This document shows, piece by piece, positions 1-13,093 of a DNA stretch of 64,000 nt. Made by a program: the position numbers and the translations under genes. The notes under the pieces are model-generated. The model was given only the letters and a program-made list of their open reading frames with translations, made no database searches and had not been told where the DNA came from. The stretch is from Pueribacillus theae (GTDB taxonomy: Bacteria; Bacillota; Bacilli; Bacillales; UBA6769), in contig NZ_QCZG01000012.1 in assembly GCF_003097615.1 (NCBI RefSeq), positions 1 to 64,000 on the forward strand, read 5' to 3'. The number at the start of each line of letters is the position of its first letter. Position 1 is the first letter of the stretch.

Positions 1-119
1 TGGATTGCAGGCTTACCTAATTATATCAAGGTATATCTGCCTGTTTCAGTCTGCGAAAGTTGAGTAAATATTAATACATGATCGTCCATTTTTTTGTTTT
101 AAATATAAGGAGGGTACCT

Positions 120-1262
120 ATGCATCTTTCGATTGATCGCCAAAGATTAATAGAAGCTGTGCAAGATGTTTTAAAAGCCGTTTCTTCAAGAACAACCATC
201 CCGATTTTAACTGGAATAAAAATGGAAGCAGATGAAGAAGGCGTTCGTCTAACAGGGAGCGACTCAGACATCTCTATCGAACGGTTTGTTCCACTCGAAG
301 AGAATGATGAACAATACATTGAGCTGCACCAGCCTGGAAGCGTAGTATTGCAAGCACGTTTTTTCTCTGAAATTATTAGAAAATTACCTGCGGATACTGT
401 TGAATTAGAGGTAATGGATCGATTTTCGACGAAAATAAAATCAGGCCAGTCAGAATTTAATTTAAACGGACTTGATCCAGAGGAATATCCGAGGCTTCCG
501 CTTATTGAAGAACAAAATTCGTTTCAAATTGACGCACAGCTTCTTAAACATATTATTCGGCAAACTGTTTTTGCCGTATCAACTTCTGAAACACGTCCTG
601 TATTAACTGGCGTCAACTGGAGTTTTAAAAATGGAAAGATTGAATCTGTGGCAACAGACAGCCATCGGCTTGCGTTGAGACATGTAACGATTGAAGGTGC
701 TTCTGATACGCTTTCATTTTCAAATGTGATTATTCCTGGCAAAAGCCTAAACGAACTTTCAAAAATTATTGATGACCATACGGATTGGATCGATGTTGTC
801 GTTACAGAAAATCAAATTTTATTTAAAGCTAAACACACTCTGTTCTACTCAAGGCTGCTTGACGGCAATTATCCTGATACGTCTAAATTAATCCCAACTG
901 AAAGCAAAACGAGCATTGTTGTGGCGACGAAGCAGTTTTTGCAAGCCATTGAACGGGCTTCGCTTTTAGCGAGAGAAGGACGGAACAACGTTGTAAAACT
1001 AGTAAATTTAGATGATAAAACGATGGAAATATCCTCAAATTCCCCGGAAGTTGGAAAAGTATTTGAACAAATTGAAGCAGACTCATTCGATGGCGAAGAA
1101 TTAAAAATTTCATTCAGTGCAAAATATATGATAGACGCACTTCGAACAATCGATGCGACAAGTATCATTATCGATTTTACAGGGGCAATGCGCCCATTCC
1201 TAATCCGCCCTGTTGATGACAGCTCAATTTTGCAGCTTATCCTCCCTGTCCGGACATTTTAG
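120..1262 (+). CDS. dnaN: DNA polymerase III beta subunit (sliding clamp)
   Basis: The protein forms the ring-shaped clamp that tethers replicative polymerase to DNA. It is 380 aa, the usual length (378 in B. subtilis), long enough for the three clamp folds, and ends with the conserved LILPVRTF tail. The frame is open upstream to position 78, but the ATG at 120 follows a strong AGGAGG site at 109-114 and gives the family N-terminus MHLSIDR. It leads the dnaN-yaaA-recF group, and dnaA should lie just left of the window. Confidence 0.97.
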   Translation: MHLSIDRQRLIEAVQDVLKAVSSRTTIPILTGIKMEADEEGVRLTGSDSDISIERFVPLEENDEQYIELHQPGSVVLQARFFSEIIRKLPADTVELEVMDRFSTKIKSGQSEFNLNGLDPEEYPRLPLIEEQNSFQIDAQLLKHIIRQTVFAVSTSETRPVLTGVNWSFKNGKIESVATDSHRLALRHVTIEGASDTLSFSNVIIPGKSLNELSKIIDDHTDWIDVVVTENQILFKAKHTLFYSRLLDGNYPDTSKLIPTESKTSIVVATKQFLQAIERASLLAREGRNNVVKLVNLDDKTMEISSNSPEVGKVFEQIEADSFDGEELKISFSAKYMIDALRTIDATSIIIDFTGAMRPFLIRPVDDSSILQLILPVRTF

Positions 1263-1406
1263 CAGTTCGCCAATTTATCAAATCCAACTTCTCACCTCTA
1301 CCCTTCAAAACAAAAACGGTTTTTATTTACATGCTATTGGTAATCATAAACCGATAGCTTTTTTCTTTTCTATGTTAAAATTAGATATAGTAAGGAAGTG
1401 GGCAAA

Positions 1407-1622
1407 ATGAAAAGTGAAATAAACATCCAAAATGAATTCATTACATTGGGACAGCTTCTCAAATTAGCGGGAATCATCGATTCAGGTGGAACGGCAAAAT
1501 GGTTTTTGCAAGAAAATAAAGTGTTGGTAAATGGTGAGGAAGAATCAAGGCGGGGACGCAAGCTTTACGTTGGGGATCATATTTCGATTGACGGATATGG
1601 CGAATACATCGTCACAAGCTGA
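1407..1622 (+). CDS. yaaA: S4-domain RNA-binding protein YaaA
   Basis: This small 71-aa protein consists essentially of one S4 RNA-binding fold, with the motif [17 protein letters not shown] followed by [11 protein letters not shown]. subtilis YaaA has the same length and sits in the same place between dnaN and recF. The ATG at 1407 is preferred over the in-frame GTG at 1398 because the GGAAG ribosome site is correctly spaced for it. In B. subtilis the family is linked to ribosome assembly; the exact role is not visible in the sequence. Confidence 0.93.
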   Translation: MKSEINIQNEFITLGQLLKLAGIIDSGGTAKWFLQENKVLVNGEEESRRGRKLYVGDHISIDGYGEYIVTS

Positions 1623-1636
1623 ATGGAGGTCCAACG

Positions 1637-2758
1637 GTGCATCTAAACTCAATTCAACTAACAAACTACCGCAATTATAAAAAGGCCGACATCTCGTTTG
1701 ATCATCATGTCAATGTCTTCCTCGGCGAGAATGCACAAGGAAAAACGAACATGATGGAAGCCATTTATACGCTGGCGATGACGAAGGGACACCGGACACA
1801 GAAAGATAAGGAACTCATTCGTTGGGATGAAAAATATGCTAAAATAAAAGGGACAGTGGAAAAAAAAAGCGGACCTCTCTCCTTGGAAATCGTCATTTCT
1901 GAACAGGGGAAAAAAGCAAAGCTAAATTCCCTGGAGCAAAGGAAACTTAGCGACTACGTCGGCGCGCTTAATGTCGTTATGTTTGCACCGGAAGATTTAA
2001 ACATTGTAAAGGGAAACCCAGGCGTAAGGCGGCGATTTCTTGATATGGAAATCGGCCAAATTCAGCCTGTTTATATACATGATTTAGGGCAATACCAAAA
2101 AATGTTGCAGCAGCGAAATGCTTTATTAAAAGATTTGCAGCGCATGAAGGAAAATGAACGGTTCATCATGCTTGAAATCTTAACCGGAAACTTAATTGAA
2201 TTAGCGGTAAAAATTGTTGAAAGGCGTTTGAAGTTCATAGGAAAGCTTCAAGAATGGGCTGCGCCAATTCATCACAAGATCAGCCAGGGTGAAGAAGTGC
2301 TCAAATTACGCTATCTTCCATCTGTAGAGGTATCAGAACAAGCGAACTTGTCGAAAATAATAGAAGCGTATGAACTAAAGTTTGATAAAATAAAAGATAG
2401 AGAGATTGAACGCGGTATGACACTTGCTGGGCCACACCGCGATGATCTCAGTTTTTATGTTAACGGAAAAGATGTGCAAACGTTTGGCTCACAAGGACAG
2501 CAGCGCACAACAGCCTTGTCGGTAAAACTCGCTGAAATTGAATGTATGAAAGAAGAGGTCGGCGAGTACCCCCTTTTGCTTTTGGACGATGTTTTATCAG
2601 AGCTTGACGACAACAGGCAATCCCATTTATTGAACGCGATCCAAGGAAAAGTACAAACATTCGTAACAACGACGAGTGTAAGCGGGATTTATCATGACAC
2701 ATTGCAAAAAGCGGCGCGTTACAAAGTGGTGCAAGGGGAAATTTATAAGATGGAATGA
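1637..2758 (+). CDS. recF: DNA replication and repair protein RecF
   Basis: RecF is an SMC-like ATPase that helps load RecA at gapped DNA. The 373-aa protein has Walker A GENAQGKT at residues 30-37, an ABC-type signature region near [12 protein letters not shown], and a Walker [13 protein letters not shown] about 55 residues before the end. It starts with GTG, six bases after GGAGGT at 1625-1630, and lies 14 bases downstream of yaaA. Length and order match other Bacillus genomes. Confidence 0.97.
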   Translation: MHLNSIQLTNYRNYKKADISFDHHVNVFLGENAQGKTNMMEAIYTLAMTKGHRTQKDKELIRWDEKYAKIKGTVEKKSGPLSLEIVISEQGKKAKLNSLEQRKLSDYVGALNVVMFAPEDLNIVKGNPGVRRRFLDMEIGQIQPVYIHDLGQYQKMLQQRNALLKDLQRMKENERFIMLEILTGNLIELAVKIVERRLKFIGKLQEWAAPIHHKISQGEEVLKLRYLPSVEVSEQANLSKIIEAYELKFDKIKDREIERGMTLAGPHRDDLSFYVNGKDVQTFGSQGQQRTTALSVKLAEIECMKEEVGEYPLLLLDDVLSELDDNRQSHLLNAIQGKVQTFVTTTSVSGIYHDTLQKAARYKVVQGEIYKME

Positions 2759-2769
2759 GGTGAGGCACA

Positions 2770-3045
2770 TTGTTTATCCACTTAGGCGAAGACGTTGTCA
2801 TTCGTGCAAACGATGTTGTCGCAATTCTTGATTGGCAGCTCTCTGACAATCTGAACGACTGTGTGAAACGATTTAAGGAGAAAGAAAAGCTTGTCGATAT
2901 CGGGAAAAATTTAACTAAGTCCATCGTCGTGACGAACGATACCCTCTATTTATCGCCGCTTTCTTCACTAACTTTAAAACGAAGGGCACAGGCTTCCATA
3001 GAATCCCAATTTGCTGAATATATCGAGGAAGTCGTGAATGACTAA
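2770..3045 (+). CDS. remB: Extracellular matrix regulator RemB (DUF370)
   Basis: The 91-aa protein matches YaaB/RemB by length, by position between recF and gyrB, and by its start MFIHLGEDVVIRANDVVAILD. RemB belongs to the DUF370 DNA-binding family that activates biofilm matrix genes together with RemA. It starts with TTG at 2770 after GGTGAGG and lies 11 bases after recF, so it is probably cotranscribed. Confidence 0.9.
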   Translation: MFIHLGEDVVIRANDVVAILDWQLSDNLNDCVKRFKEKEKLVDIGKNLTKSIVVTNDTLYLSPLSSLTLKRRAQASIESQFAEYIEEVVND

Positions 3046-3067
3046 TAGAGTGAAACAACCTTTTTGA

Positions 3068-5020
<1,953 letters not shown>

Positions 5021-5144
5021 AGCGAAAAAAATTAATTTTTAATGAACATGCGACTGAAGACTTTTGTCTATGCTTGGTGAGGTCGTGTTTCTTTTAATGT
5101 CACTGTTTTTCCAACTTTTCAAGTAAAGACGGAGGTAATGATCT

Positions 5145-7664
5145 ATGTCCGAAATGGAAAATCAAAGAGTTGAAGAAGTTAATATAAGTCAAGAAATGCG
5201 GACATCGTTTTTGGATTATGCGATGAGCGTTATTGTCAGCCGGGCTTTACCTGATGTCCGTGATGGCTTGAAACCTGTGCATAGACGGATTTTGTATGCA
5301 ATGAATGAACTTGGAATGACCGCTGATAAACCACATAAAAAATCAGCTAGAATTGTTGGGGATGTTATCGGTAAATACCATCCGCACGGTGATTCCCCTG
5401 TCTATGAATCAATGGTACGTATGGCGCAGGACTTTAACTACCGATACATGCTAGTTGATGGACACGGCAACTTTGGCTCAGTTGACGGCGATTCCGCTGC
5501 TGCTATGCGTTATACAGAAGCCCGCATGTCAAAAATAGCAATGGAAATGGTCCGTGATATCAATAAAGACACGATTGATTTTCAAGACAACTACGATGGT
5601 TCTGAACGGGAGCCTGTCGTACTGCCTTCGCGTTTTCCAAACCTTCTCGTCAACGGCGCTTCAGGGATTGCAGTCGGCATGGCGACCAATATCCCTCCAC
5701 ATCATCTGGGTGAAGTCATTGACGGCGTGCTTGCGTTAAGCACCAATCCTGAAATTAGTTTGCCGGAATTGATGAATATTATTCCAGGGCCGGATTTTCC
5801 GACCGCCGGAAAAATCTTAGGCCGTGAAGGAATTAGAAAAGCGTATGAAACCGGTAGAGGTTCAATTGTCATTCAGGCAGAAGCAGAGATAGTTGAACAT
5901 GATAACGGTACGAAAACGATTATCGTAAGTGAACTTCCCTACCAAGTAAATAAGGCGAAACTTGTTGAGAAAATTGCTGAATTGGTCCGGGATAAACGGA
6001 TTGATGGGATTACCCATTTAGCAGATGAGTCAGACAGAAATGGAATGCGCATCGTTATTGAAGTACGCAGGGATACAAATGCGAATGTGCTGTTGAATAA
6101 TTTATACAGACAGACCGCAATGCAAACAAGCTTCGGGATCAATTTGCTTGCGCTTGTTGACGGGCGGCCGAAAGTCCTTTCTTTAAAAGAATGTCTCTAT
6201 CACTATTTAGAGCATCAAAAGATCGTGATTCGCAGAAGAACACAGTTTGAATTAAACCGCGCTGAGGCAAGAGCCCATATTCTTGAAGGATTGCGAATTG
6301 CACTTGATCATTTAGACGAAGTGATCGCATTAATCCGTGGTTCAGAAACGACAGATATTGCAAGGGAAGGCTTAATGGCCCAATTTTCTCTTAGCCACGA
6401 ACAGGCGCAAGCGATTCTTGACATGCGTTTGCAGCGCCTCACAGGCCTTGAACGCGACAAAATTGAAAATGAATATAAGGAATTGGTGGCGCGAATTGCG
6501 GAACTGAAAGCAATTTTGGCAGATGAGGAAAAAGTACTCGACATAATTCGCGAAGAACTAACAGAAGTGAAAGAGAAATTTGCCGACGAACGCCGGACTT
6601 CGATTGAAGCAGGCTTTAATTTAATTGAAGATGAGGATTTAATTCCGAAGCAGAATATTATTATTTCGTTAACGCACAATGGGTATATTAAGCGTTTGCC
6701 AATTGACACGTACCGCAGCCAAAGAAGAGGCGGACGGGGTGTCCAAGGTATGGGAACGAATGAGGGCGATTTTGTTGAGCATTTGTTCACAACACTAACA
6801 CATGACACTGTACTGTTTTTCACGAATAAAGGAAAAGTCTATCGATTAAAAGGCTATGAAATTCCTGATTTCGGAAGAACGGCAAAAGGCATCCCGATTA
6901 TTAACCTCCTCCAAATTGAAAAGGATGAAAAAATTACTGCTGTTATCCCAATTAGGGAATTTACAGAGAATTGGTATTTGCTTTTTGTTACAAAGCATGG
7001 GTTAACAAAACGGACAGAATTGCCTGCGTTCGCAAACATTCGCAAAGGCGGATTAATTGCGATTCATTTCCGTGAAGATGATGAGCTTATCGCTGTTAAA
7101 TTAACGGATGGAAATAGGGATGTCATCATTGGGACACGAAAAGGGATGGCGATTCGTTTCCATGAAAAAGACGTACGTTCAATGGGGAGAACCGCGTCCG
7201 GCGTCAGGGGCATTAGGCTGCATGGCAATGATGAAGTAGTTGGAGCGGGAATTGTACAAGATAATCAGGATGTCTTGATCGTAACAGAACACGGTTACGG
7301 AAAACGGACGCCAGTTGAAGAATACCGTGTGCAAAGCCGCGGGGGAAGAGGAATAAAAACGGTTAATATAACTGAACGCAATGGAATGGTCTCGTCGCTA
7401 AAAACAGTATCTGAAGAAGACGATCTCATGATCATTACTGAAAGCGGCGTTTTAATTCGTACGGCTGTAAGCGGTGTTTCACAAATGGGAAGAAATACGC
7501 AAGGTGTAAGGTTAATTCGTTTGGAGGAAGGAGAAAAAGTCGGCACGGTCGCACAGGTAAATATTGACGATGATTCTGACGAACATACTGGAGATAATGA
7601 CATGCCGGAAGAACATCCAAACGGACAAATTGAAAATAATACAACAACGAATGAAGAGGAATAA
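5145..7664 (+). CDS. gyrA: DNA gyrase subunit A
   Basis: GyrA breaks and rejoins DNA through its active-site tyrosine, Tyr123 in [10 protein letters not shown]. The protein is 839 aa. The quinolone-resistance region reads [10 protein letters not shown] with Ser84 and Glu88 as in wild-type Bacillus enzymes, so no common resistance substitution is visible. The GyrA box ([10 protein letters not shown]) opens the C-terminal beta-pinwheel, and the tail is acidic. The ATG at 5145 follows GGAGGT at 5131-5136. No rRNA operon follows, unlike B. subtilis. Confidence 0.98.
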   Translation: MSEMENQRVEEVNISQEMRTSFLDYAMSVIVSRALPDVRDGLKPVHRRILYAMNELGMTADKPHKKSARIVGDVIGKYHPHGDSPVYESMVRMAQDFNYRYMLVDGHGNFGSVDGDSAAAMRYTEARMSKIAMEMVRDINKDTIDFQDNYDGSEREPVVLPSRFPNLLVNGASGIAVGMATNIPPHHLGEVIDGVLALSTNPEISLPELMNIIPGPDFPTAGKILGREGIRKAYETGRGSIVIQAEAEIVEHDNGTKTIIVSELPYQVNKAKLVEKIAELVRDKRIDGITHLADESDRNGMRIVIEVRRDTNANVLLNNLYRQTAMQTSFGINLLALVDGRPKVLSLKECLYHYLEHQKIVIRRRTQFELNRAEARAHILEGLRIALDHLDEVIALIRGSETTDIAREGLMAQFSLSHEQAQAILDMRLQRLTGLERDKIENEYKELVARIAELKAILADEEKVLDIIREELTEVKEKFADERRTSIEAGFNLIEDEDLIPKQNIIISLTHNGYIKRLPIDTYRSQRRGGRGVQGMGTNEGDFVEHLFTTLTHDTVLFFTNKGKVYRLKGYEIPDFGRTAKGIPIINLLQIEKDEKITAVIPIREFTENWYLLFVTKHGLTKRTELPAFANIRKGGLIAIHFREDDELIAVKLTDGNRDVIIGTRKGMAIRFHEKDVRSMGRTASGVRGIRLHGNDEVVGAGIVQDNQDVLIVTEHGYGKRTPVEEYRVQSRGGRGIKTVNITERNGMVSSLKTVSEEDDLMIITESGVLIRTAVSGVSQMGRNTQGVRLIRLEEGEKVGTVAQVNIDDDSDEHTGDNDMPEEHPNGQIENNTTTNEEE

Positions 7665-7672
7665 TAAGGGAA

Positions 7673-7703
7673 GGGACGGAGCTGTTAGTTCCGTCTCTTC
7701 TTT
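7673..7703. terminator. Bidirectional terminator between gyrA and yaaC
   Basis: A hairpin made of GGACGGA and TTCCGTCT with a short loop is followed by TCTTCTTT. It lies between the convergent gyrA and yaaC ends and overlaps the last codons of yaaC, so it probably ends both transcripts. Confidence 0.55.
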
Positions 7704-8644
7704 AAATATAGCGATAGGAGATAAGGTATTTTTGTCGCCGTCGTGTGTAAAAACTGATGGATAAACGGCAAATCGTCGCTCGCGAACGTATAAAATAGCT
7801 CATACCACCATTCTGTTTCATAACGGCATATCATGCTTAAATTATAAAGCAGTAAATAATGGACAATGACTTCATCAAGAATAAAATAAAGCTCTCTTCG
7901 TTTTGGTATGAAAGCTTGGCCGTTTTTATGAAAAAGAAATGGTTGACAGGAATAACAAGGAAACGAACCATCGAATTGTAACGTAAATCCATCTTTTTTC
8001 ATTTCAAAAGAAGATACAGCAAGGGATGTTTTTTTCAAGAAAAAGTCTCTAAAACGCCGCTCCGTCATTTTTAATTCATCAAGCAATGATGGAGAAATGG
8101 TTAAGGAATTCTTTTCGACTTGAATTTCCAATAACGGCTTCCATTTTTTTATTTCGGCAAACGTCCCATTCATCTCAGGAATTCTTGCAAAAAGCGTTTC
8201 CATGTTTATGCGTTCGAACGGGAAGTGATTGACATCGAATAAGTGGGCAGAAAAGTGGCTTAAAAGGCCATGATTTTGAAGTTTCACTTCATCAAGCAAG
8301 AAGGAATAGTCTCTTTTTTTTCGTTTTCTCGTCGTTACGCCATGGGCAAGTACGGCCGTTGTGGCGGGATACTCCGGATCAACTGTTAAAATACAGGCTT
8401 TGATAAGCTGGATCATGCCATAAAAAAGCAAGACAGGCTTTACCTCGGTCGGTGCAAGACTTGCTAGATGATAATATTTTTTTCCATGCTCAATATAATA
8501 AATGAACGCATAACTATTGTCATAGCTTTTCATATCGGCTTCAGGCAGCTCCAGCCTGTCATAATTTTTCTTTAAAAATTTTTGGGCTGCAGAGGTTGAC
8601 TGAAAAGAAGTGAAACTTTGCCAAATCTCATCTTCATTTTGCAT
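7685..8644 (-). CDS. yaaC: YaaC-like protein of unknown function
   Basis: The 319-aa protein matches YaaC of B. subtilis in length, in position between gyrA and guaB, and in opposite orientation. It is soluble-looking, with no signal peptide or clear membrane segment, and is rich in aromatic residues (for example AFIYYIEHGKKYYHLASL). No catalytic motif is recognisable. The ATG at 8644 is preceded on its strand by AGAGGTG. Its function is not known in any relative I recall. Confidence 0.85.
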   Translation of the reverse strand: MQNEDEIWQSFTSFQSTSAAQKFLKKNYDRLELPEADMKSYDNSYAFIYYIEHGKKYYHLASLAPTEVKPVLLFYGMIQLIKACILTVDPEYPATTAVLAHGVTTRKRKKRDYSFLLDEVKLQNHGLLSHFSAHLFDVNHFPFERINMETLFARIPEMNGTFAEIKKWKPLLEIQVEKNSLTISPSLLDELKMTERRFRDFFLKKTSLAVSSFEMKKDGFTLQFDGSFPCYSCQPFLFHKNGQAFIPKRRELYFILDEVIVHYLLLYNLSMICRYETEWWYELFYTFASDDLPFIHQFLHTTATKIPYLLSLYLKKRRN

Positions 8645-8678
8645 GAAAACACCTCTAATTAATTGAATTCTCTAACAT

Positions 8679-8691
8679 ATTGTTCGTTTCT
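8679..8691 (-). promoter_or_regulatory. Possible PurBox upstream of guaB
   Basis: On the minus strand the site reads AGAAACGAACAAT, 11 of 13 positions of the PurR PurBox consensus AWWWCCGAACWWT. It touches a TTGACA hexamer at 8691-8696 about 75 bases before guaB. guaB is a purine gene and purR lies in this window, so the link is sensible, but one imperfect half-site is weak evidence. Confidence 0.35.
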
Positions 8692-8716
8692 TGACAGTAT
8701 TTTATCCGCTTGATAA

Positions 8717-10225
<1,509 letters not shown>

Positions 10226-10346
10226 GAGGTTTTTCAAAAAGGCCACAAATGGCCAGTTAATCGGGGTAAAAAAATACAAAAAATGTTCAAAAAGCTTGGA
10301 GTCCACACCTTCAGTGGCGCCAGTGGGTTTTAACGATATTCAGCAT

Positions 10347-10374
10347 GATAGAGGCACCGCCTCTATCTATTTTT
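10347..10374 (+). terminator. Intrinsic terminator after guaB
   Basis: A perfect 9-bp stem, GATAGAGGC with GCCTCTATC and a 3-base loop, is followed by TATTTTTATT. It separates guaB from dacA. Confidence 0.75.
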
Positions 10375-10432
10375 ATTGCAGGGGATGTGCTAAAATAGCA
10401 ATTGTGCAATTTTACAAAGGGGTGTACGCATA

Positions 10433-11758
10433 GTGAAGAAACTACATATTTTTACGCTTTTAAGCGTATTTTTGTTTTTTGGTTTATTTTCTCCCGTAAA
10501 CATAGGACAAGCTGCGGAAAGTGTTGATGTCAATGCGGAAGCTGCCATTTTAATTGATGCAGAGTCCGGAAAAATTCTCTATGAAAAAGAAGCAGATAAA
10601 AAACTTGCGATTGCAAGTATGACAAAAATGATGACGGAATATCTCGTTCTTGATGCGATTGAAGATAAAAAAATTAAATGGGATCAAGAAGTGAAAGTAA
10701 GCGACTACGCACAAAAGGTATCACAAAACAACAACCTATCGAATGTGCCGCTTTTAACAGAAGTAACGTACACGGTAAAAGAACTTTATGAGGCAATGGC
10801 GATTTATTCAGCGAATGGTGCTACAATTGCATTAGCCGAACTCGTTAGTGGTTCAGAAGCCGACTTTGTCAAAATGATGAATGAAAAAGCGAAAGAACTT
10901 GGGCTGGATGACGCCAAATTTGTTAACACAACCGGCTTAAATAATAAAGATTTGCTTGGGAAGCACCCTGTAGGTAAAGCGACAGAAGAAAACATGATGT
11001 CCGCGCGCTCGACAGCTCGATTGGCTTATGAATTGCTAAAAAAACATCCTAACGTATTGGAAACAGCGAGCATTCCAACAAAGGAATTTACAAAAGGGTT
11101 GGAAGAAGGCAAAGCGATCAAAATGAAAAATTGGAACTGGATGCTTAAAGGGTTGGTTCTAGAATACCCTGGTGTTGACGGTTTAAAGACAGGTTCAACT
11201 AAGCAAGCTGGATATTCATTTACCGGTACTGTCGAAAAAGACGGCATGCGCTTTATTTCCGTTATCATGAAAACAAATTCAGATGTTGCCCGGTTTAGAG
11301 AAACGGCCAAACTTTTTGACTGGGCATTCAGCAATTTCTCTAAGCAGGTAGTCGTTCCAAAAGGCTATCAGTTTAAAAAGAATACGACGGTCCCTGTTGT
11401 AAAAGGTAAAGAGAAAAAGGTTGAAGTCGAAGCTGCGGAAGCCCTTCAAATGATCATGAAAAACAATGAAAAAGACCAATATGAACCAACGTTTCAATTG
11501 GATAAAAAGAAACTTGAAAATGATGCGCTTGTCGCGCCATTGAAAAAAGGGCAAAAAGTTGGAACCGTATCAGTAAAATACAAAGGAAATGAATCAGATT
11601 ATGGGTACATCACCGGGGAAAAAGCTTATTCAACACCACTTGTGACAAAAGAAGAAGTGAAAAAAGCAAACTGGTTTACGCTCGGCATGCGCAGCACAGG
11701 AAGCTTCTTCGGAAACCTATGGGATAAAACAACTGAAAAAGTAAAAAACCTTTTTTAG
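10433..11758 (+). CDS. dacA: D-alanyl-D-alanine carboxypeptidase (PBP5)
   Basis: DacA removes the terminal D-Ala from peptidoglycan stem peptides. The 441-aa protein has an N-terminal signal peptide (residues 1-28, ending near GQAA), the penicillin-binding motifs SMTK (Ser62-Lys65), SAN (128-130) and KTG in DGLKTGSTKQAG, a PBP5-type C-terminal domain, and a C-terminal amphipathic segment ending WDKTTEKVKNLF that should anchor it to the membrane surface. It starts with GTG after AAAGGGGTG. Confidence 0.96.
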   Translation: MKKLHIFTLLSVFLFFGLFSPVNIGQAAESVDVNAEAAILIDAESGKILYEKEADKKLAIASMTKMMTEYLVLDAIEDKKIKWDQEVKVSDYAQKVSQNNNLSNVPLLTEVTYTVKELYEAMAIYSANGATIALAELVSGSEADFVKMMNEKAKELGLDDAKFVNTTGLNNKDLLGKHPVGKATEENMMSARSTARLAYELLKKHPNVLETASIPTKEFTKGLEEGKAIKMKNWNWMLKGLVLEYPGVDGLKTGSTKQAGYSFTGTVEKDGMRFISVIMKTNSDVARFRETAKLFDWAFSNFSKQVVVPKGYQFKKNTTVPVVKGKEKKVEVEAAEALQMIMKNNEKDQYEPTFQLDKKKLENDALVAPLKKGQKVGTVSVKYKGNESDYGYITGEKAYSTPLVTKEEVKKANWFTLGMRSTGSFFGNLWDKTTEKVKNLF

Positions 11759-11849
11759 CGATAGGGTTTGTTATCTATAGCTAATTTTAGTAAAATAAAG
11801 GAATCAGATCGTGAAAAATGCATCACTCATTCACAGGAGGAGGATAGCC

Positions 11850-12734
11850 ATGTCTCAAAGTCAAGAGTTTGGCACAAAAACGAGAATGAAAGAAATAAAA
11901 AAAGGCGGCGTTATCATGGACGTTGTCAATGCGGAGCAGGCGAAAATCGCTGAGGAAGCTGGTGCCATTGCTGTTATGGCACTTGAACGTGTACCTGCTG
12001 ATATTCGCGCAGCCGGCGGTGTCGCACGGATGGCAGACCCGACAATTTGCGAAGAAGTGTTGCAAGCAGTCTCCATCCCTGTTATGGCAAAAGCCCGTAT
12101 TGGCCATATTGTCGAAGCACGTGTTCTTGAGACGTTAGGAATCGATTATATCGACGAAAGTGAAGTTTTGACGCCAGCTGATGAAGAGTATCATATTGAC
12201 AAGCGTAAATTCGCTACTCCATTCGTATGCGGTGCCCGTAACCTTGGTGAAGCATTGCGGCGCGTTGGTGAAGGGGCTTCAATGCTTCGTACGAAAGGTG
12301 AAGCTGGGACAGGCAATATCGTTGAAGCGGTAAGACATATGCGCCTCGTACAAAAACAAATCCGCGCCGTTGCCGGCATGTCTGAAGACGAATTAATGAC
12401 AGAGGCTAAAAATCTTCAAGCACCGTATGAATTGCTCCTAAAAGTAAAAGAACTTGGCCGCTTGCCTGTTGTCAACTATGCAGCCGGCGGTGTCGCAACG
12501 CCGGCTGATGCAGCGCTTATGATGGAAATTGGTGCTGACGGCGTTTTCGTTGGATCAGGTATTTTTAAATCAGACAACCCGGAAAGATATGCACGCGCCA
12601 TCGTAAAAGCTACTGAAAATTACCAAGACTATGAGCTGATTGCTGAACTTTCCAAAGATTTGGGAGCGGCAATGAAAGGAATTGACATTTCAACTTTAGA
12701 TCCTGCCCAACGTATGCAAGAGCGCGGCTGGTAA
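11850..12734 (+). CDS. pdxS: Pyridoxal 5'-phosphate synthase lyase subunit PdxS
   Basis: PdxS makes PLP from ribose 5-phosphate, glyceraldehyde 3-phosphate and ammonia. The 294-aa protein carries the conserved [20 protein letters not shown] start, the catalytic-lysine motifs MAKARIGH and [10 protein letters not shown], and the end RMQERGW. The ATG at 11850 follows GGAGGAGG at 11836-11843. The ammonia-supplying glutaminase pdxT, normally directly downstream, is not present: the next gene is serS behind its T-box leader. Confidence 0.97.
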   Translation: MSQSQEFGTKTRMKEIKKGGVIMDVVNAEQAKIAEEAGAIAVMALERVPADIRAAGGVARMADPTICEEVLQAVSIPVMAKARIGHIVEARVLETLGIDYIDESEVLTPADEEYHIDKRKFATPFVCGARNLGEALRRVGEGASMLRTKGEAGTGNIVEAVRHMRLVQKQIRAVAGMSEDELMTEAKNLQAPYELLLKVKELGRLPVVNYAAGGVATPADAALMMEIGADGVFVGSGIFKSDNPERYARAIVKATENYQDYELIAELSKDLGAAMKGIDISTLDPAQRMQERGW

Positions 12735-12766
12735 TTGAAAATAATATAAAAAAAGCGTTGAAGTGC

Positions 12767-12825
12767 GTTCAAAAAGGAAGTTGACTAAAAGCATCACGTC
12801 CTGCAAGCCTCTGGACTTTTTGAAC
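12767..12825. repeat. Short copy of dispersed GTTCAAAAAG inverted-repeat element
   Basis: Perfect 10-bp inverted termini GTTCAAAAAG (12767-12776) and CTTTTTGAAC (12816-12825) enclose 39 bases. The interior includes CATCACGTCCTG and AAGCCT next to GGACTTTTTGAAC, which also occur on the complementary strand of the larger copy at 60277-60560. It lies between pdxS and the T-box stem of serS, where pdxT would be expected. Confidence 0.65.
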
Positions 12826-13057
12826 AACCTCTTGATAGGAAATAGTAGCATGATGCTTTTGCCCAGAGAGCCGGTGGCCGCTGAAAACCGGCCAAAAGCC
12901 CATGTGAATCCATCCTTGAGCGAAATGCTGAAACGAGTAAGCATTTCCGGAATCACTCCGTTATCCAATGAAGCGGCAGATTGTTTGGTCTGCAAGTAGG
13001 GTGGCAACGCGGGAGAAAACTCTCGTCTCTATCAATAGAGGCGGGAGTTTTTTGTTT
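12826..13057 (+). promoter_or_regulatory. T-box riboswitch (serine) upstream of serS
   Basis: The leader senses uncharged tRNA-Ser and controls read-through into serS. Visible parts are the stem I loop motif AGAGAG at 12865-12870, GAA followed by the specifier codon TCC at 12909-12911 (serine), the T-box AGGGTGGCAACGCGGG at 12998-13013 whose GGTGGCAACGC pairs with the tRNA end, and a terminator hairpin at 13018-13049 followed by T residues. The start of the leader is uncertain because a repeat element abuts stem I. Confidence 0.93.
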
Positions 13058-13093
13058 TTTTAGGTACAATTCAATCGTTAAGGAGGTTTTTAT

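Noticed and set aside
12763-12999. 78-aa open frame on the plus strand between pdxS and serS
   Set aside because: It lies wholly within the repeat element and the T-box leader; its sequence is explained by conserved RNA motifs and it has no ribosome site.
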